From an uncultured Holophagaceae bacterium (lineage in GTDB: Bacteria; Acidobacteriota; Holophagae; Holophagales; Holophagaceae): DNA of 9,285 bases. Position 1 is the first letter of the stretch. Each line of letters starts with the position of its first letter. The position numbers and the translations under genes were made by a program. This document shows, piece after piece, positions 1 through 6,704 of the stretch. Below the pieces are notes generated by a model. The model was given only the letters and a program-made list of their open reading frames with translations. It had not been told where the DNA came from and searched no databases. The stretch is from the NCBI GenBank assembly GCA_903876615.1, contig CAIRAS010000468.1, positions 1-9,285 of the forward strand, read 5' to 3'.

Positions 1-1139
1 GCCGGGAATACATCATCCCCAAGCCCTTCGATCCCCGCGTGCTCCTCTGGGTGGCCCCGGCCGTCGCCAAGGCCGCCATGGACTCCGGCGTCGCCAAGCA
101 GCCCATCGCCGACATGAAGGCCTACATCGAGCGCCTTGAGGGCCTCCAGGGCCGCAGCAAGGACGTCATCCGCAGCGTGGTCAACCGCGCCAAGGAGAAC
201 CCCAAGCGCGTCGTCTTCCCCGAAGGCGACCACCCCCTGATCCTCCAGGCGGTCTCCCAGATGGTGGACGAAGGCATCTGTGTGCCGATCCTCCTCGGTA
301 GCCCCGAGAAGATCCAGGCTGTCGCCGCCGACCACGGCATCGACCTGGAGGGCATCGAGATCCTTGATCCCACCACGGTGCCCTGGCGCCAGGAGGCCGA
401 GGACGAGTACTGGAAGATCCGCAACCGTCGCGGTGTCACCAAGTTCGAGGCCAAGCGGAAGGTGCGGGAGCGGATCTACTTCGGCGCCCTCATGTGCCGC
501 CTGGGCAAGGCCGATGGCCTCATCGCCGGCCTGACCTCCTACTACCCCGACACGATCCGGCCCTGCCTGGAAGTGATCGGCACCCGTGCGGGCGTGAAGC
601 GCGTCTGTGGCGTCTACACCATGGTGCTCAAGAACCGCGTCCTGTTCTTCTCCGACACCACCATGAACATCGAGCCCAACAGCGAGGAGCTGGCGGAGAT
701 CGCCCTCCTCACCGCGGACCTGGTGAAGGACACCTTCAACATGGAACCGAAGGTGGCCATGCTCTCCTTCTCCAGCTTCGGCAGCGTCGAGCACCCGCTG
801 GTCCGCAAGGTCCAGAAGGCCACCGAGCTGGTGAAGGCCCGCCGGCCCGAGCTCAAGTGCGACGGCGAGATGCAGGCCGACACCGCCCTCGGCGCCGACA
901 TCCTGGCCGAGAACTACCCCTGGGTGGACTTGCCGGGTGGTGCGAACGTGCTGATCTTCCCCGACCTCACCAGCGGCAACATCGGCTACAAGCTGGTGCA
1001 GCGGCTGGCGGGCGCCGAGGTCATCGGCCCCATCACCTGCGGCATGGCGGCCCCCGTCCATGTCCTGCAGCGGCACAGCGACATGAATGACATCATCCAC
1101 CTCACGGCGCTCACCGTCGTCGAGGCGCAGAAGAAGTAG
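1..1139 (+). CDS. maeB: NADP-dependent malic enzyme, MaeB hybrid type, C-terminal part (5' end outside window)
   Basis: The gene is open from the left edge, in the frame whose first full codon is at position 3, and ends at TAG 1137-1139; 378 residues are visible. The first ~35 residues (EYIIPKPFDPRV, then APAVAKAAMDSGVA) are the end of the malic enzyme NAD(P)-binding domain. From about residue 55 a phosphotransacetylase-like domain runs to the end, with VVFPEGDHP near its start and NVLIFPDLTSGN and CGMAAPVHVLQRHSD near the C-terminus. This malic domain plus PTA-like tail is the known MaeB layout of roughly 750-770 aa, so about half is present. The enzyme decarboxylates malate oxidatively to pyruvate in the cytosol, giving NADPH. 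In characterised MaeB proteins the PTA part is regulatory (acetyl-CoA sensing) rather than a working transacetylase; that is family knowledge. A GTG at 39 is only an internal Val codon. A strong terminator follows 21 nt downstream. Confidence 0.95.
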   Translation, partial: REYIIPKPFDPRVLLWVAPAVAKAAMDSGVAKQPIADMKAYIERLEGLQGRSKDVIRSVVNRAKENPKRVVFPEGDHPLILQAVSQMVDEGICVPILLGSPEKIQAVAADHGIDLEGIEILDPTTVPWRQEAEDEYWKIRNRRGVTKFEAKRKVRERIYFGALMCRLGKADGLIAGLTSYYPDTIRPCLEVIGTRAGVKRVCGVYTMVLKNRVLFFSDTTMNIEPNSEELAEIALLTADLVKDTFNMEPKVAMLSFSSFGSVEHPLVRKVQKATELVKARRPELKCDGEMQADTALGADILAENYPWVDLPGGANVLIFPDLTSGNIGYKLVQRLAGAEVIGPITCGMAAPVHVLQRHSDMNDIIHLTALTVVEAQKK

Positions 1140-1160
1140 CTGCTGGCTATCAGGTTTCAG

Positions 1161-1190
1161 ATAAGAAGGGGCCTTCGGGCCCCTTCTTAT
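1161..1190. terminator. Intrinsic terminator between converging genes, perfect 13-bp stem with TTCG loop
   Basis: Positions 1161-1173 (ATAAGAAGGGGCC) pair perfectly with 1178-1190 around a TTCG loop. On the + strand this is the very stable C(UUCG)G tetraloop, and the 3' arm runs into a T-rich stretch (CTTCTTATTTC), as expected for rho-independent termination of maeB, whose stop is 21 nt upstream. On the minus strand the loop is CGAA and a T-tract is lacking beyond the stem, so termination of the opposing SirB1-like gene is plausible but weaker. The TAA stop of that gene (1187-1189) lies inside the stem. Confidence 0.88.
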
Positions 1191-1978
1191 TTCTCCAGCT
1201 GCTGCAGCCAGGCCTGGATCTCGGGGTCGGACTCGGGGCTGAGCAGAAGGGCCTCGCGCAGATCGACCAGGGCGGGGCCGGGCTCGTTCCGCTGGAGGTG
1301 CACGAAGGCGCGCTCCTTGAGGGGCCGCGGATTTCCGGCATCCAGCAGCACGAGGTGGGTGCTGGTCCAGATGGCCTCGTCCCAGCTCTCGGCCTGCATG
1401 AAGCGCTGGTGCAGGTTGCGCACCAGGCGGGCGAGGATCTGCCGGTCCGACGTGGGGCGCAGCATGTCCGGGTGGAAGGGCACCCGGCCCGCTGTCGCAG
1501 CCTTGACGAGGTGCTCGCCGCTTTCCTCGCCCACGGGCCGCCCCTGGTGGAAGGGGTCGAAGCAGAGCAGCCCGAAGTCCGTGCGCAGGGCGGCGATGAA
1601 GTGCCCGGGCAGGCCCACGCCCACGGCGTCGAAGCCCAGGCGGCGGGCCAGGTCCACCCAGAGGATGGAGAGCGCGATGGGTAGACCCTTGCGGCGGGCG
1701 ACCACCTCCGGCAGCAGGGCGTTCAGTGGGTCGTCGTAGGTCTCCCGGTCGCCCCTGAAGCCCAGCTCGACAAAGAGGAGGTCGTTCAAGGCGTCGATGG
1801 CTTTGTGGGTGTTCCAGGGCAGGGGCATGCGGCCCGCCAGGGTGAAGGCCCACTCGTTCAGCTGCAGGACCGTATGGGAGGGATCCGGATCGTCCAGGGC
1901 CGGGGCCACGGCGTGGATCGCTCCCTCCGCCAGGTTTCGGCACTCGGGATCAGCCTGCAGATACTCGAAGAGGGACAT
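1187..1978 (-). CDS. SirB1-like protein (transglutaminase-like fold) with C-terminal TPR-like tail
   Basis: The protein has 263 aa. Residues ~35-170 match the SirB1/YchA family (Transglut_core2): DPLNALLPEVVARRKGLPIALS at 83-104 (in two overlapping motifs: DP.N..L..V..RRKGLP and IALS), then GVGLPGHF at 120-127 and CFDPFHQG at 139-146. His126 and Asp141 fit the His and Asp of the transglutaminase fold. The position where catalytic Cys would sit carries Ser104, as is usual in SirB1 proteins, so enzymatic activity is doubtful. Residues ~195-263 look like one or two TPR helices (PLKERAFVHLQRNEPGPALVDL region). No signal peptide or TM segment is seen, so it is cytoplasmic. Its ATG overlaps the previous gene's stop as TGATG (1980-1976), which suggests translational coupling. 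The cellular role of SirB1 is not well settled. It is the last gene of the phosphatase operon and its stop codon lies within the terminator stem. Confidence 0.85.
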   Translation of the reverse strand: MSLFEYLQADPECRNLAEGAIHAVAPALDDPDPSHTVLQLNEWAFTLAGRMPLPWNTHKAIDALNDLLFVELGFRGDRETYDDPLNALLPEVVARRKGLPIALSILWVDLARRLGFDAVGVGLPGHFIAALRTDFGLLCFDPFHQGRPVGEESGEHLVKAATAGRVPFHPDMLRPTSDRQILARLVRNLHQRFMQAESWDEAIWTSTHLVLLDAGNPRPLKERAFVHLQRNEPGPALVDLREALLLSPESDPEIQAWLQQLEK

Positions 1979-2469
1979 CAGGCGTTCCGGCGGAGCACGG
2001 CCCGCGCGATCAGGCCGAGCACCACGAAAGCGAGGGCACCATAGACCCAGCGTTGCCAGCTGGTGGTGGCGGCGTTGACCTTGCGGTTCTCGTCGGCCTT
2101 GCGGATGTTCTCTTCGATGGAGAGCTTCGACTGGACCTCGCGGGCGTCCTTGACGGCCTTCTGGGCCGAGTCCCGGGAGGCCTTCAGCTCCTTGGCGGCG
2201 GCGTCCTGCTCCTCCTCGGCACCCAGTACAGCGACGCGCCGGGGTGGCGGGCTCGGGGCCTGGTAGCGGGCCGGAACCGCGGGGGCCTCCTCTTGATCAT
2301 TGGCCGGCAGCTTGCCGTCCTGGAGGGTGTCGGCCAGGGTCTGGATATCCTCGCGCAGGCCCGTGAGCACCTGGTTCTGGCGGTGGATCTGGGCCCCCTG
2401 GACCCAGAGCAGAGCCAGCTGGAGAGCCAGCAGGGTCGGGATGGTCCAGCGGAGGGAAGAGCGTCGCAT
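1978..2469 (-). CDS. Hypothetical protein with two terminal membrane segments and charged coiled-coil middle
   Basis: I do not recognise a family for this 163-aa protein. Two hydrophobic segments are visible. One is near the N-terminus (about residues 9-25, after the basic start MRRSSLRW) and could be a membrane anchor. The other is near the C-terminus (about 141-158) and is followed by basic residues. Between them are a short helix (28-52), a Pro/Ala-rich linker (62-78) and a long, strongly charged helix rich in Ala, Lys and Glu (about 84-135) that looks like a coiled coil. With two TM segments the middle would form a loop on one side of the membrane, probably the periplasmic side. Its ATG directly follows the TGA of the phosphatase gene with no gap, and its own stop overlaps the SirB1-like start. 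This points to a membrane partner or scaffold for the phosphatase, which is inference from position only. Confidence 0.8.
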   Translation of the reverse strand: MRRSSLRWTIPTLLALQLALLWVQGAQIHRQNQVLTGLREDIQTLADTLQDGKLPANDQEEAPAVPARYQAPSPPPRRVAVLGAEEEQDAAAKELKASRDSAQKAVKDAREVQSKLSIEENIRKADENRKVNAATTSWQRWVYGALAFVVLGLIARAVLRRNA

Positions 2470-5025
2470 TCAGGCCTCTCTTCCCAGGATAAACAGAGTG
2501 CGGTCGTCCGGGTTCCGAGTATCGAAGGCCGACACGTCTTCGAAGATGGCCTCGCAAGCCGCCCGGGGGCTGCCGGTGCCCCAGAGGCGGCGCAGCTGGT
2601 TGCAGAGCCGAGGCAGGCCGTAGAGCTCACCATCCCGGTTCATGGCCTCGGAGAGCCCGTCGCTGTAGAGCACCAGCCAGCCCTTGGGGGGCAGGGTGCC
2701 TTCCGTTACCTTCCAGTCGCCGGGGCCCGCCGGCCGGAGGCCCAGTCCGCGCCCGCCCGGGGACAGCTCGGAGGTGCCATCTTCGCCCGGATGCTGGAGA
2801 AACAGGGCGCCCGGGTGACCCGCCCGGGCCAGGCGGTAGTTCCCGGCCGCATCCCACTCCAGCAGGATCAGGGTGAGGAAGCCTCGCTGGCCCAGCAGGT
2901 GGCGCAGCGTCTGGTCCAGGGAGGCGAGGATCTCCGCCAGGCCCTGGTCTTCCCGCTGGACGGCCTGCTCCAGCAGTGCCGTGGCCTGGGCCATGTAGAG
3001 GGCCGCAGCCAGGCCCTTGCCGCAGACGTCCCCCACGGCCGCCAGCCAGTTGCCACTGGGACGGCGCTTGACGAAGAGGAGATCGCCCCCGGTCTCCAGG
3101 GCGGGCTCCAGGCGCAGAGCCACCTGGAAGCCAGGGATGGGCGGGACCTGGGAGGTCACCAGGCCTTCCTGGATGCGCCGGGCGGTCTCCAGCTCCTGGC
3201 TGAGGCGCTCCTGCGCCACCAGCCGCTGGTGCATCACGGCGGTCTCGAGGGACCCGCCTGCGGCCTGGGCGACCTCGCGGAGCAGCTCCCGGTCCTCGCG
3301 GCTGTAGCTCAGCTGGGCGTACTTGCCACCCAGCAGCACCACGCTGTGGGGGGCGTCCCCGGCGAGGATGAGGAGGAGCAGCTGCGCCTCCAGGGCGTCC
3401 ATGTGGGCCCGCAGGGTGCCACCCTGCTCGCGGATCCAGTCCGCCTCCTCGCTGCCCAATCCCAGTACCAGCTCCTGGTTGTCCCGGGCCAGCCGCAGGA
3501 GGCCCGCAGGGAGGCGCAGGGGCTGGGCAGGGAAGTGCAGGCGGCGCTCCTCGCGATCCGAGGCCTCGGCCGCAGGCAGCAACACAGCCTGGTCCTGGAC
3601 CGGCAGGATGTCGAGCGAGTGAGGCTGGAAGGCCTCCTCCAGGGCCCGACGCACGGACTTGAGCAGGGACTCCTCGCTGAACCGCTTGCGGGGCTCGCGC
3701 ACGAGGCTGAGGGCCACCTCCCGGGTGCTGGCGAAGTCGCGGCGGAAGCGACGGCGGATGGTGCGCACCAGGCGGCGCAGCGCCCAGCCCAGGGGCAGGG
3801 CGAGGAGGCCGATGAGGGCGCCGGCCCAGCCGGAGGGAATTGATACCAGGTGGGAGAAGGCCCAGGCCAGCCCGCCCAGGTAGGCGGCGATGGTCACCCC
3901 GAGCACCGCCATGTAGCTGACCCAGCGCAAGAGCACCACGCGCACATCGAAGAGCCCGTGCCGGAAGATGGCGTAGGCGAAGCTCAGGGGCAGCAGGGGT
4001 GCGGGCAGCATGAAGATGAAGACCTGTCGCCGGAAGAGGAGGCTGCTCCCGAACCGGGCCTGGAGCAGGGCCCAGGCCAGCAGGTCCAGGCAGACGAACG
4101 CAGCGACGATCAGCGAGGGCAGGAGCGCCCGGCGGTAGCGATCCGGGGCGCGGATGACGCCTACCACGAAGAACCCCAGCCCCGTGAGCGCGGCGGCGAA
4201 GTAGAGCCCGATGGTCAGGACACCGAAACCCATGAGGAAGGTGCGGAGCAGGCCATCCGGCGATCCGCCGCCGGGGCTCAGCAGGAGGCCGTTCCCGGCC
4301 AGAATCCAGAGGCGGGCCAGGGCCTGGACCAGGGCCAGCACCACGAAGGTGCCGTAGAGCGCCCGGAGGAAGCCCCGGTGCTTCCGCCACTCGAAGGGGT
4401 GCGGGAAGCGCAGGAAGAAGTGCACCCAGAGCGGGGGTAGCAGGGCCGCTGCGACGGCACCCATGAGGATGACGACGACGCTCATGGCCACGGGCGCGTT
4501 GCCAGCGACGTTCGCGCCGGAGAGCAGCAGGGCCGTGGCGGCCAAGTAGAAGAAGTGCCGGGAAGACTTCCGTTCCGGCGCCGAGAGGACCACCAGCAGG
4601 CTGATGGCCCAGGCGAGGATCCCGTTGGCCAACAGGGCCAGCTGCACCAGATCCAGAGGTTTCACCAGGCGGATGGGAATGAGGATCTGGCGGTCCTGGC
4701 GCTTGACGGTGTAGATGAGGATGGTGCCTTCGGGCTTCCCGTTGATGAAGCGCTGGGCCCTCAGGGTGCCTTCCACCGTGGGTTCGTAGGCGCGCCCCTG
4801 GATCTTCACCAGCTCGTCGCCCTCGAGCAGGCCCGCCTCTTCCGCGACGCCGTCCGGCAGGATCTCCCGGATGACCACCCGGCCCTTCTCCACCACCCAG
4901 GAGCACTGGTCGTCGGACTGGGCGTAGACCCACTGGTTCAGCGCATAGGACCCCAGCGCCAGCGCCAGGCAGGCGAAGCTGACCCAGAGCAGGCGCCAGC
5001 GGATACGTTTCAAGTAGGGGTTCAT
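2470..5025 (-). CDS. Membrane PDZ / multi-TM / GAF-like / SpoIIE-type PP2C serine phosphatase
   Basis: This 851-aa signalling protein begins with TM1 at ~11-30. A PDZ-like domain follows at ~43-118 (VVIREILPDGVAEEAGLLEGDEL is its core, in two parts: ILPDGVAEEAGL and EGDELVKI). About nine further hydrophobic segments lie at ~127-417. The RHGLFDVRVVLLRW region (355-368) resembles the last membrane part of many bacterial multi-TM sensor proteins. A GAF-like region spans ~435-600 and a linker helix ~600-622 (QERLSQELETARRIQEGL). The SpoIIE/RsbU-type PP2C domain covers ~630-850. The acidic metal ligands of this family are in place: Asp648 (GGD), Asp666 (GDVCGKG), Asp789 (YSDG) and Asp840/841 (NPDD); AGHPGALF at 735-742 is also typical. 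It should dephosphorylate Ser/Thr on a partner such as an anti-sigma antagonist, on a signal sensed outside or in the membrane; the partner is unknown. After TM1 the PDZ domain should be periplasmic. Motif I reads GGDLLF rather than the usual GGDYYD. The start has a modest AAAGG 4 nt upstream. Confidence 0.9.
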   Translation of the reverse strand: MNPYLKRIRWRLLWVSFACLALALGSYALNQWVYAQSDDQCSWVVEKGRVVIREILPDGVAEEAGLLEGDELVKIQGRAYEPTVEGTLRAQRFINGKPEGTILIYTVKRQDRQILIPIRLVKPLDLVQLALLANGILAWAISLLVVLSAPERKSSRHFFYLAATALLLSGANVAGNAPVAMSVVVILMGAVAAALLPPLWVHFFLRFPHPFEWRKHRGFLRALYGTFVVLALVQALARLWILAGNGLLLSPGGGSPDGLLRTFLMGFGVLTIGLYFAAALTGLGFFVVGVIRAPDRYRRALLPSLIVAAFVCLDLLAWALLQARFGSSLLFRRQVFIFMLPAPLLPLSFAYAIFRHGLFDVRVVLLRWVSYMAVLGVTIAAYLGGLAWAFSHLVSIPSGWAGALIGLLALPLGWALRRLVRTIRRRFRRDFASTREVALSLVREPRKRFSEESLLKSVRRALEEAFQPHSLDILPVQDQAVLLPAAEASDREERRLHFPAQPLRLPAGLLRLARDNQELVLGLGSEEADWIREQGGTLRAHMDALEAQLLLLILAGDAPHSVVLLGGKYAQLSYSREDRELLREVAQAAGGSLETAVMHQRLVAQERLSQELETARRIQEGLVTSQVPPIPGFQVALRLEPALETGGDLLFVKRRPSGNWLAAVGDVCGKGLAAALYMAQATALLEQAVQREDQGLAEILASLDQTLRHLLGQRGFLTLILLEWDAAGNYRLARAGHPGALFLQHPGEDGTSELSPGGRGLGLRPAGPGDWKVTEGTLPPKGWLVLYSDGLSEAMNRDGELYGLPRLCNQLRRLWGTGSPRAACEAIFEDVSAFDTRNPDDRTLFILGREA
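2475..2480 (-). promoter_or_regulatory. Ribosome binding site of the two-TM protein gene
   Basis: On the minus strand GAGAGG lies 5 nt before the ATG at 2469. It sits inside the last codons of the phosphatase gene, which supports an abutting TGA-ATG junction and initiation exactly at this ATG. Confidence 0.6.
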
Positions 5026-5050
5026 GAGGCCTTTGTGGAAATATGTCCAG
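5026..5050. promoter_or_regulatory. Very short divergent gap between phosphatase operon and SDR gene
   Basis: The start codon of the minus-strand phosphatase (5025) and the chosen start of the + strand SDR (5051) are 25 bp apart. Toward the minus strand, AAAGG (5034-5030) is a modest Shine-Dalgarno and CATATT (5046-5041) could be a -10 element, but no convincing -35 is seen. Toward the + strand no clear promoter or ribosome binding site is seen. Promoters for both genes must therefore overlap the opposite gene's 5' coding end, or one SDR start is placed too early. Confidence 0.35.
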
Positions 5051-5785
5051 ATGGTGCAGAGCGAACGGAAGGGCAGGTCCTGCTGGGTGCTGGTGGGCGG
5101 AAGGCGGCGGCTGGGACGGGCGCTCGCGGAGGATCTTGCCCGGGATCACGACCTGGTGCTGACGAGTTCAGAGTCCTGGGACGGTGAGACCTGGGTGGAA
5201 GATCTGGCGCAGACCGCTCAGATAAGGACCCTGCAGTGGGATGCCGGAAGTCCAGACCTGGGCTGTCAAATGATGGCAGATCTGGATACTCTCGCGACCC
5301 AGGGCTGGGTTATTTCCGGCGCGGTGTTCCTGGCCGGAAGCTTCCCTGCGAGCCCCCTGGGCACCTGGACGCCGGAGGCCCTGGAGGCCACCTGGCGCCT
5401 GAACCTGAGCTTCCCCTTCCTCTGTGCCCAGGCCCTGGCGCCCCACCTCGCGGAGGGCGCCTGCCTGCAGCTGCTCCTCGATACCTCGATCCATCACCCC
5501 TGGCTCCAGCGCCTGCCCTACAGTGCCGCCAAGGCTGGGCTCGCCGCCCTGGTGCCAGGCCTCGCCCAGCTGCTGGCCCCCCGGGTGCGAGTTGTTGGTC
5601 ACGCCCTGGGCACCCTGTTGCCGGCGGAGGGGACGGATCCCGCCTTCCTGGCCAGCCGCACCCTGCTCAAGCGGATCGGGGAGCCCGCCGACCTCTGCCG
5701 CGCCGTGCGCTACGCCGCCGAGAGCCCGTTCCTGACCGGGGAGATCCTCACCCTCGACGGCGGCCGCCGCTGGGTGGATCGCTGA
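5051..5785 (+). CDS. SDR-family oxidoreductase, pteridine-reductase-like
   Basis: This is a short-chain dehydrogenase/reductase of 244 aa from this ATG. In this numbering the cofactor loop is VGGRRRLGRAL (15-25); its GG-RR-LG form resembles pteridine reductases more than the standard TGxxxGxG. The catalytic Tyr157 and Lys161 (YSAAK) are present. Asp144 (LLDTSIHHP) sits 13 residues before the Tyr, the same spacing as the catalytic Asp and Tyr of trypanosomatid PTR1. SPLGTWTPE, NLSFPFLCAQALAPHL, LLKRIGEPADL and TGEILTLDGG also fit bacterial pteridine reductase-like SDRs. The likely role is NADPH-dependent reduction of a pterin or a related substrate; the exact substrate is uncertain. The start is uncertain: ATG 5024 would overlap the divergent phosphatase start, ATG 5051 leaves a normal N-terminal extension, and GTG 5087 has AGG about 9 nt upstream but starts just before the glycine loop. 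The gene ends 19 bp from the converging DUF2911 gene. Confidence 0.85.
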   Translation: MVQSERKGRSCWVLVGGRRRLGRALAEDLARDHDLVLTSSESWDGETWVEDLAQTAQIRTLQWDAGSPDLGCQMMADLDTLATQGWVISGAVFLAGSFPASPLGTWTPEALEATWRLNLSFPFLCAQALAPHLAEGACLQLLLDTSIHHPWLQRLPYSAAKAGLAALVPGLAQLLAPRVRVVGHALGTLLPAEGTDPAFLASRTLLKRIGEPADLCRAVRYAAESPFLTGEILTLDGGRRWVDR

Positions 5786-5789
5786 AACC

Positions 5790-5829
5790 GATTGCGGCCG
5801 GCGCTCAGCCCTTCTTCCAGGCCGCGATC
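5790..5829. terminator. Possible hairpin at the SDR / DUF2911 convergent junction
   Basis: GATTGCGGCC (5790-5799) can pair with GGCCGCGATC (5820-5829) over 10 positions, one of them a T-G wobble on the + strand, enclosing a 20-nt loop. It begins 4 nt after the SDR stop, and the DUF2911 stop (5805-5807) lies in the loop. There is no T-tract on either side and the loop is large, so it is only a weak terminator candidate. Confidence 0.3.
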
Positions 5830-6659
5830 TCCTTCTCGAGGTTTTCGGTGTATTCCTTGGGCGCTTTGTCCTTGGATAGGTCGATCGCCTTCTGGAGGTG
5901 GACCAGGGCCTCGGGCAGGCGCTTGGCATCCTTGTAGATCCGCGCGGCGACCTCATGGTTCCAGAAGCTGTCCCAGGCCTTCAGGCTCAGCTCGATCCAG
6001 GCCAGGGCCTTCTGGGGCTCGATCCCCTGCTCCTGGCAGTACTTGGCGGCCTGGTACCAGGGCACGCCGTCGGTCTCAGGCGCCTTCTTCAGGGTGGCCT
6101 CCAGGTGGTCCCAGTAGAGGGCCTTGGTATCGAAGGCCAGGGCAAAGCTAATGCGCAGGTTCTCCCAGCCCAGCTCCACGGTGGCGGCGCCCGCGTCCCG
6201 GGGCAGGATGCGGTAGTCCAGGCACTCCAGGAAGGGGCCGGTCTGGGGCGTAACCTCCCAGCGCAGCTGGTCCTCCTCGGGCTTGTACTCGTAGGCGCCC
6301 CACTGCTTGGCCTTCCGGTTCAGGATCAGCGTCCAGGTCTTGGGGCCGGGGATGGCGAAGAAGCCGTAGGTGCCCGCCGGCACGTCCTTGCCGGCCACCT
6401 TGGCCGCGTGGCTGAGGGTGAGGGTCGTCGCGCTGTTGGCACCCACCCGCCAGACCTGACCGTAGGGGACCAGCTCACCCCAGATCTTGCGGCCCTTGAC
6501 GAAGGGCCGGGAGAAGGCGAGGTCCACCTTGCTGATACCGATCTCCTGGGAGACCGTGCAAGCCGGGCTGGGCCGCAGGGGCGTCAAGCGCACCGGTGCC
6601 GGTTTTTCCTGGGCGTTGAGAGCCGTTGCCAACAGAAGCGGGAGCAGGAAGGGGCGCAT
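5805..6659 (-). CDS. Exported DUF2911 protein with C-terminal helical TPR-like region
   Basis: This protein has 284 aa. Residues 1-16 (MRPFLLPLLLATALNAQ) form a short signal peptide with likely cleavage after ...LNA, so it is probably periplasmic. Residues ~33-175 match the DUF2911 family: VDLAFSRPFVKGRKIWGELV (45-64), PYGQVWRVGANSATT (65-79), VPAGTYGFFAIPG (93-105) and the WTLILN strand (109-114) are hallmark segments. The rest (~196-284) is helical, with alternating Ala/Leu/Trp pattern and a TPR-like repeat (AARIYKDAKRLPEALVHLQKAI region, 238-259). DUF2911 has no settled function. The gene is last in a minus-strand series and lies 45 nt after the DUF2247-like gene. It has a strong AAGGAG 5 nt before its ATG, so it may also be expressed on its own. 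The C-terminal tail suggests a protein-protein contact role; this is inference. Confidence 0.88.
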   Translation of the reverse strand: MRPFLLPLLLATALNAQEKPAPVRLTPLRPSPACTVSQEIGISKVDLAFSRPFVKGRKIWGELVPYGQVWRVGANSATTLTLSHAAKVAGKDVPAGTYGFFAIPGPKTWTLILNRKAKQWGAYEYKPEEDQLRWEVTPQTGPFLECLDYRILPRDAGAATVELGWENLRISFALAFDTKALYWDHLEATLKKAPETDGVPWYQAAKYCQEQGIEPQKALAWIELSLKAWDSFWNHEVAARIYKDAKRLPEALVHLQKAIDLSKDKAPKEYTENLEKEIAAWKKG

Positions 6660-6664
6660 GGGAA

Positions 6665-6670
6665 CTCCTT
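6665..6670 (-). promoter_or_regulatory. Strong ribosome binding site of the DUF2911 gene
   Basis: AAGGAG on the minus strand lies exactly 5 nt before ATG 6659. It is the best Shine-Dalgarno sequence in the window and fixes the DUF2911 start just upstream of the signal peptide. Confidence 0.8.
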
Positions 6671-6704
6671 GGCGGGAGTCGAGCGTAGCACTGGTGAGGG
6701 CTCC

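Noticed and set aside
2053..3843. A 596-codon open frame on the + strand, antisense to the phosphatase and its downstream neighbour
   Set aside because: It spans two well-supported minus-strand genes. Its translation is low-complexity, rich in Gly, Gln, Leu and Val, with no domain, as expected for antisense frames in GC-rich coding DNA.
5024..5050. The earliest ATG for the SDR gene
   Set aside because: It would overlap the phosphatase start codon by two bases, and the added residues (MRPLWKYVQ) have no counterpart in the SDR fold. Not formally excluded.
2627..5149. An 840-codon open frame on the minus strand in another phase, overlapping the phosphatase
   Set aside because: Its translation is dominated by Pro, Gly, Arg and Ala with no motif. 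The alternative phase shows clear PDZ and PP2C motifs and TM segments.
6664..6679. A 5-bp stem (ACTCC/GGAGT on the minus strand, 6-nt loop) covering the DUF2911 ribosome binding site
   Set aside because: Too short to argue for an RNA switch or sequestration without further support; such stems are common by chance.
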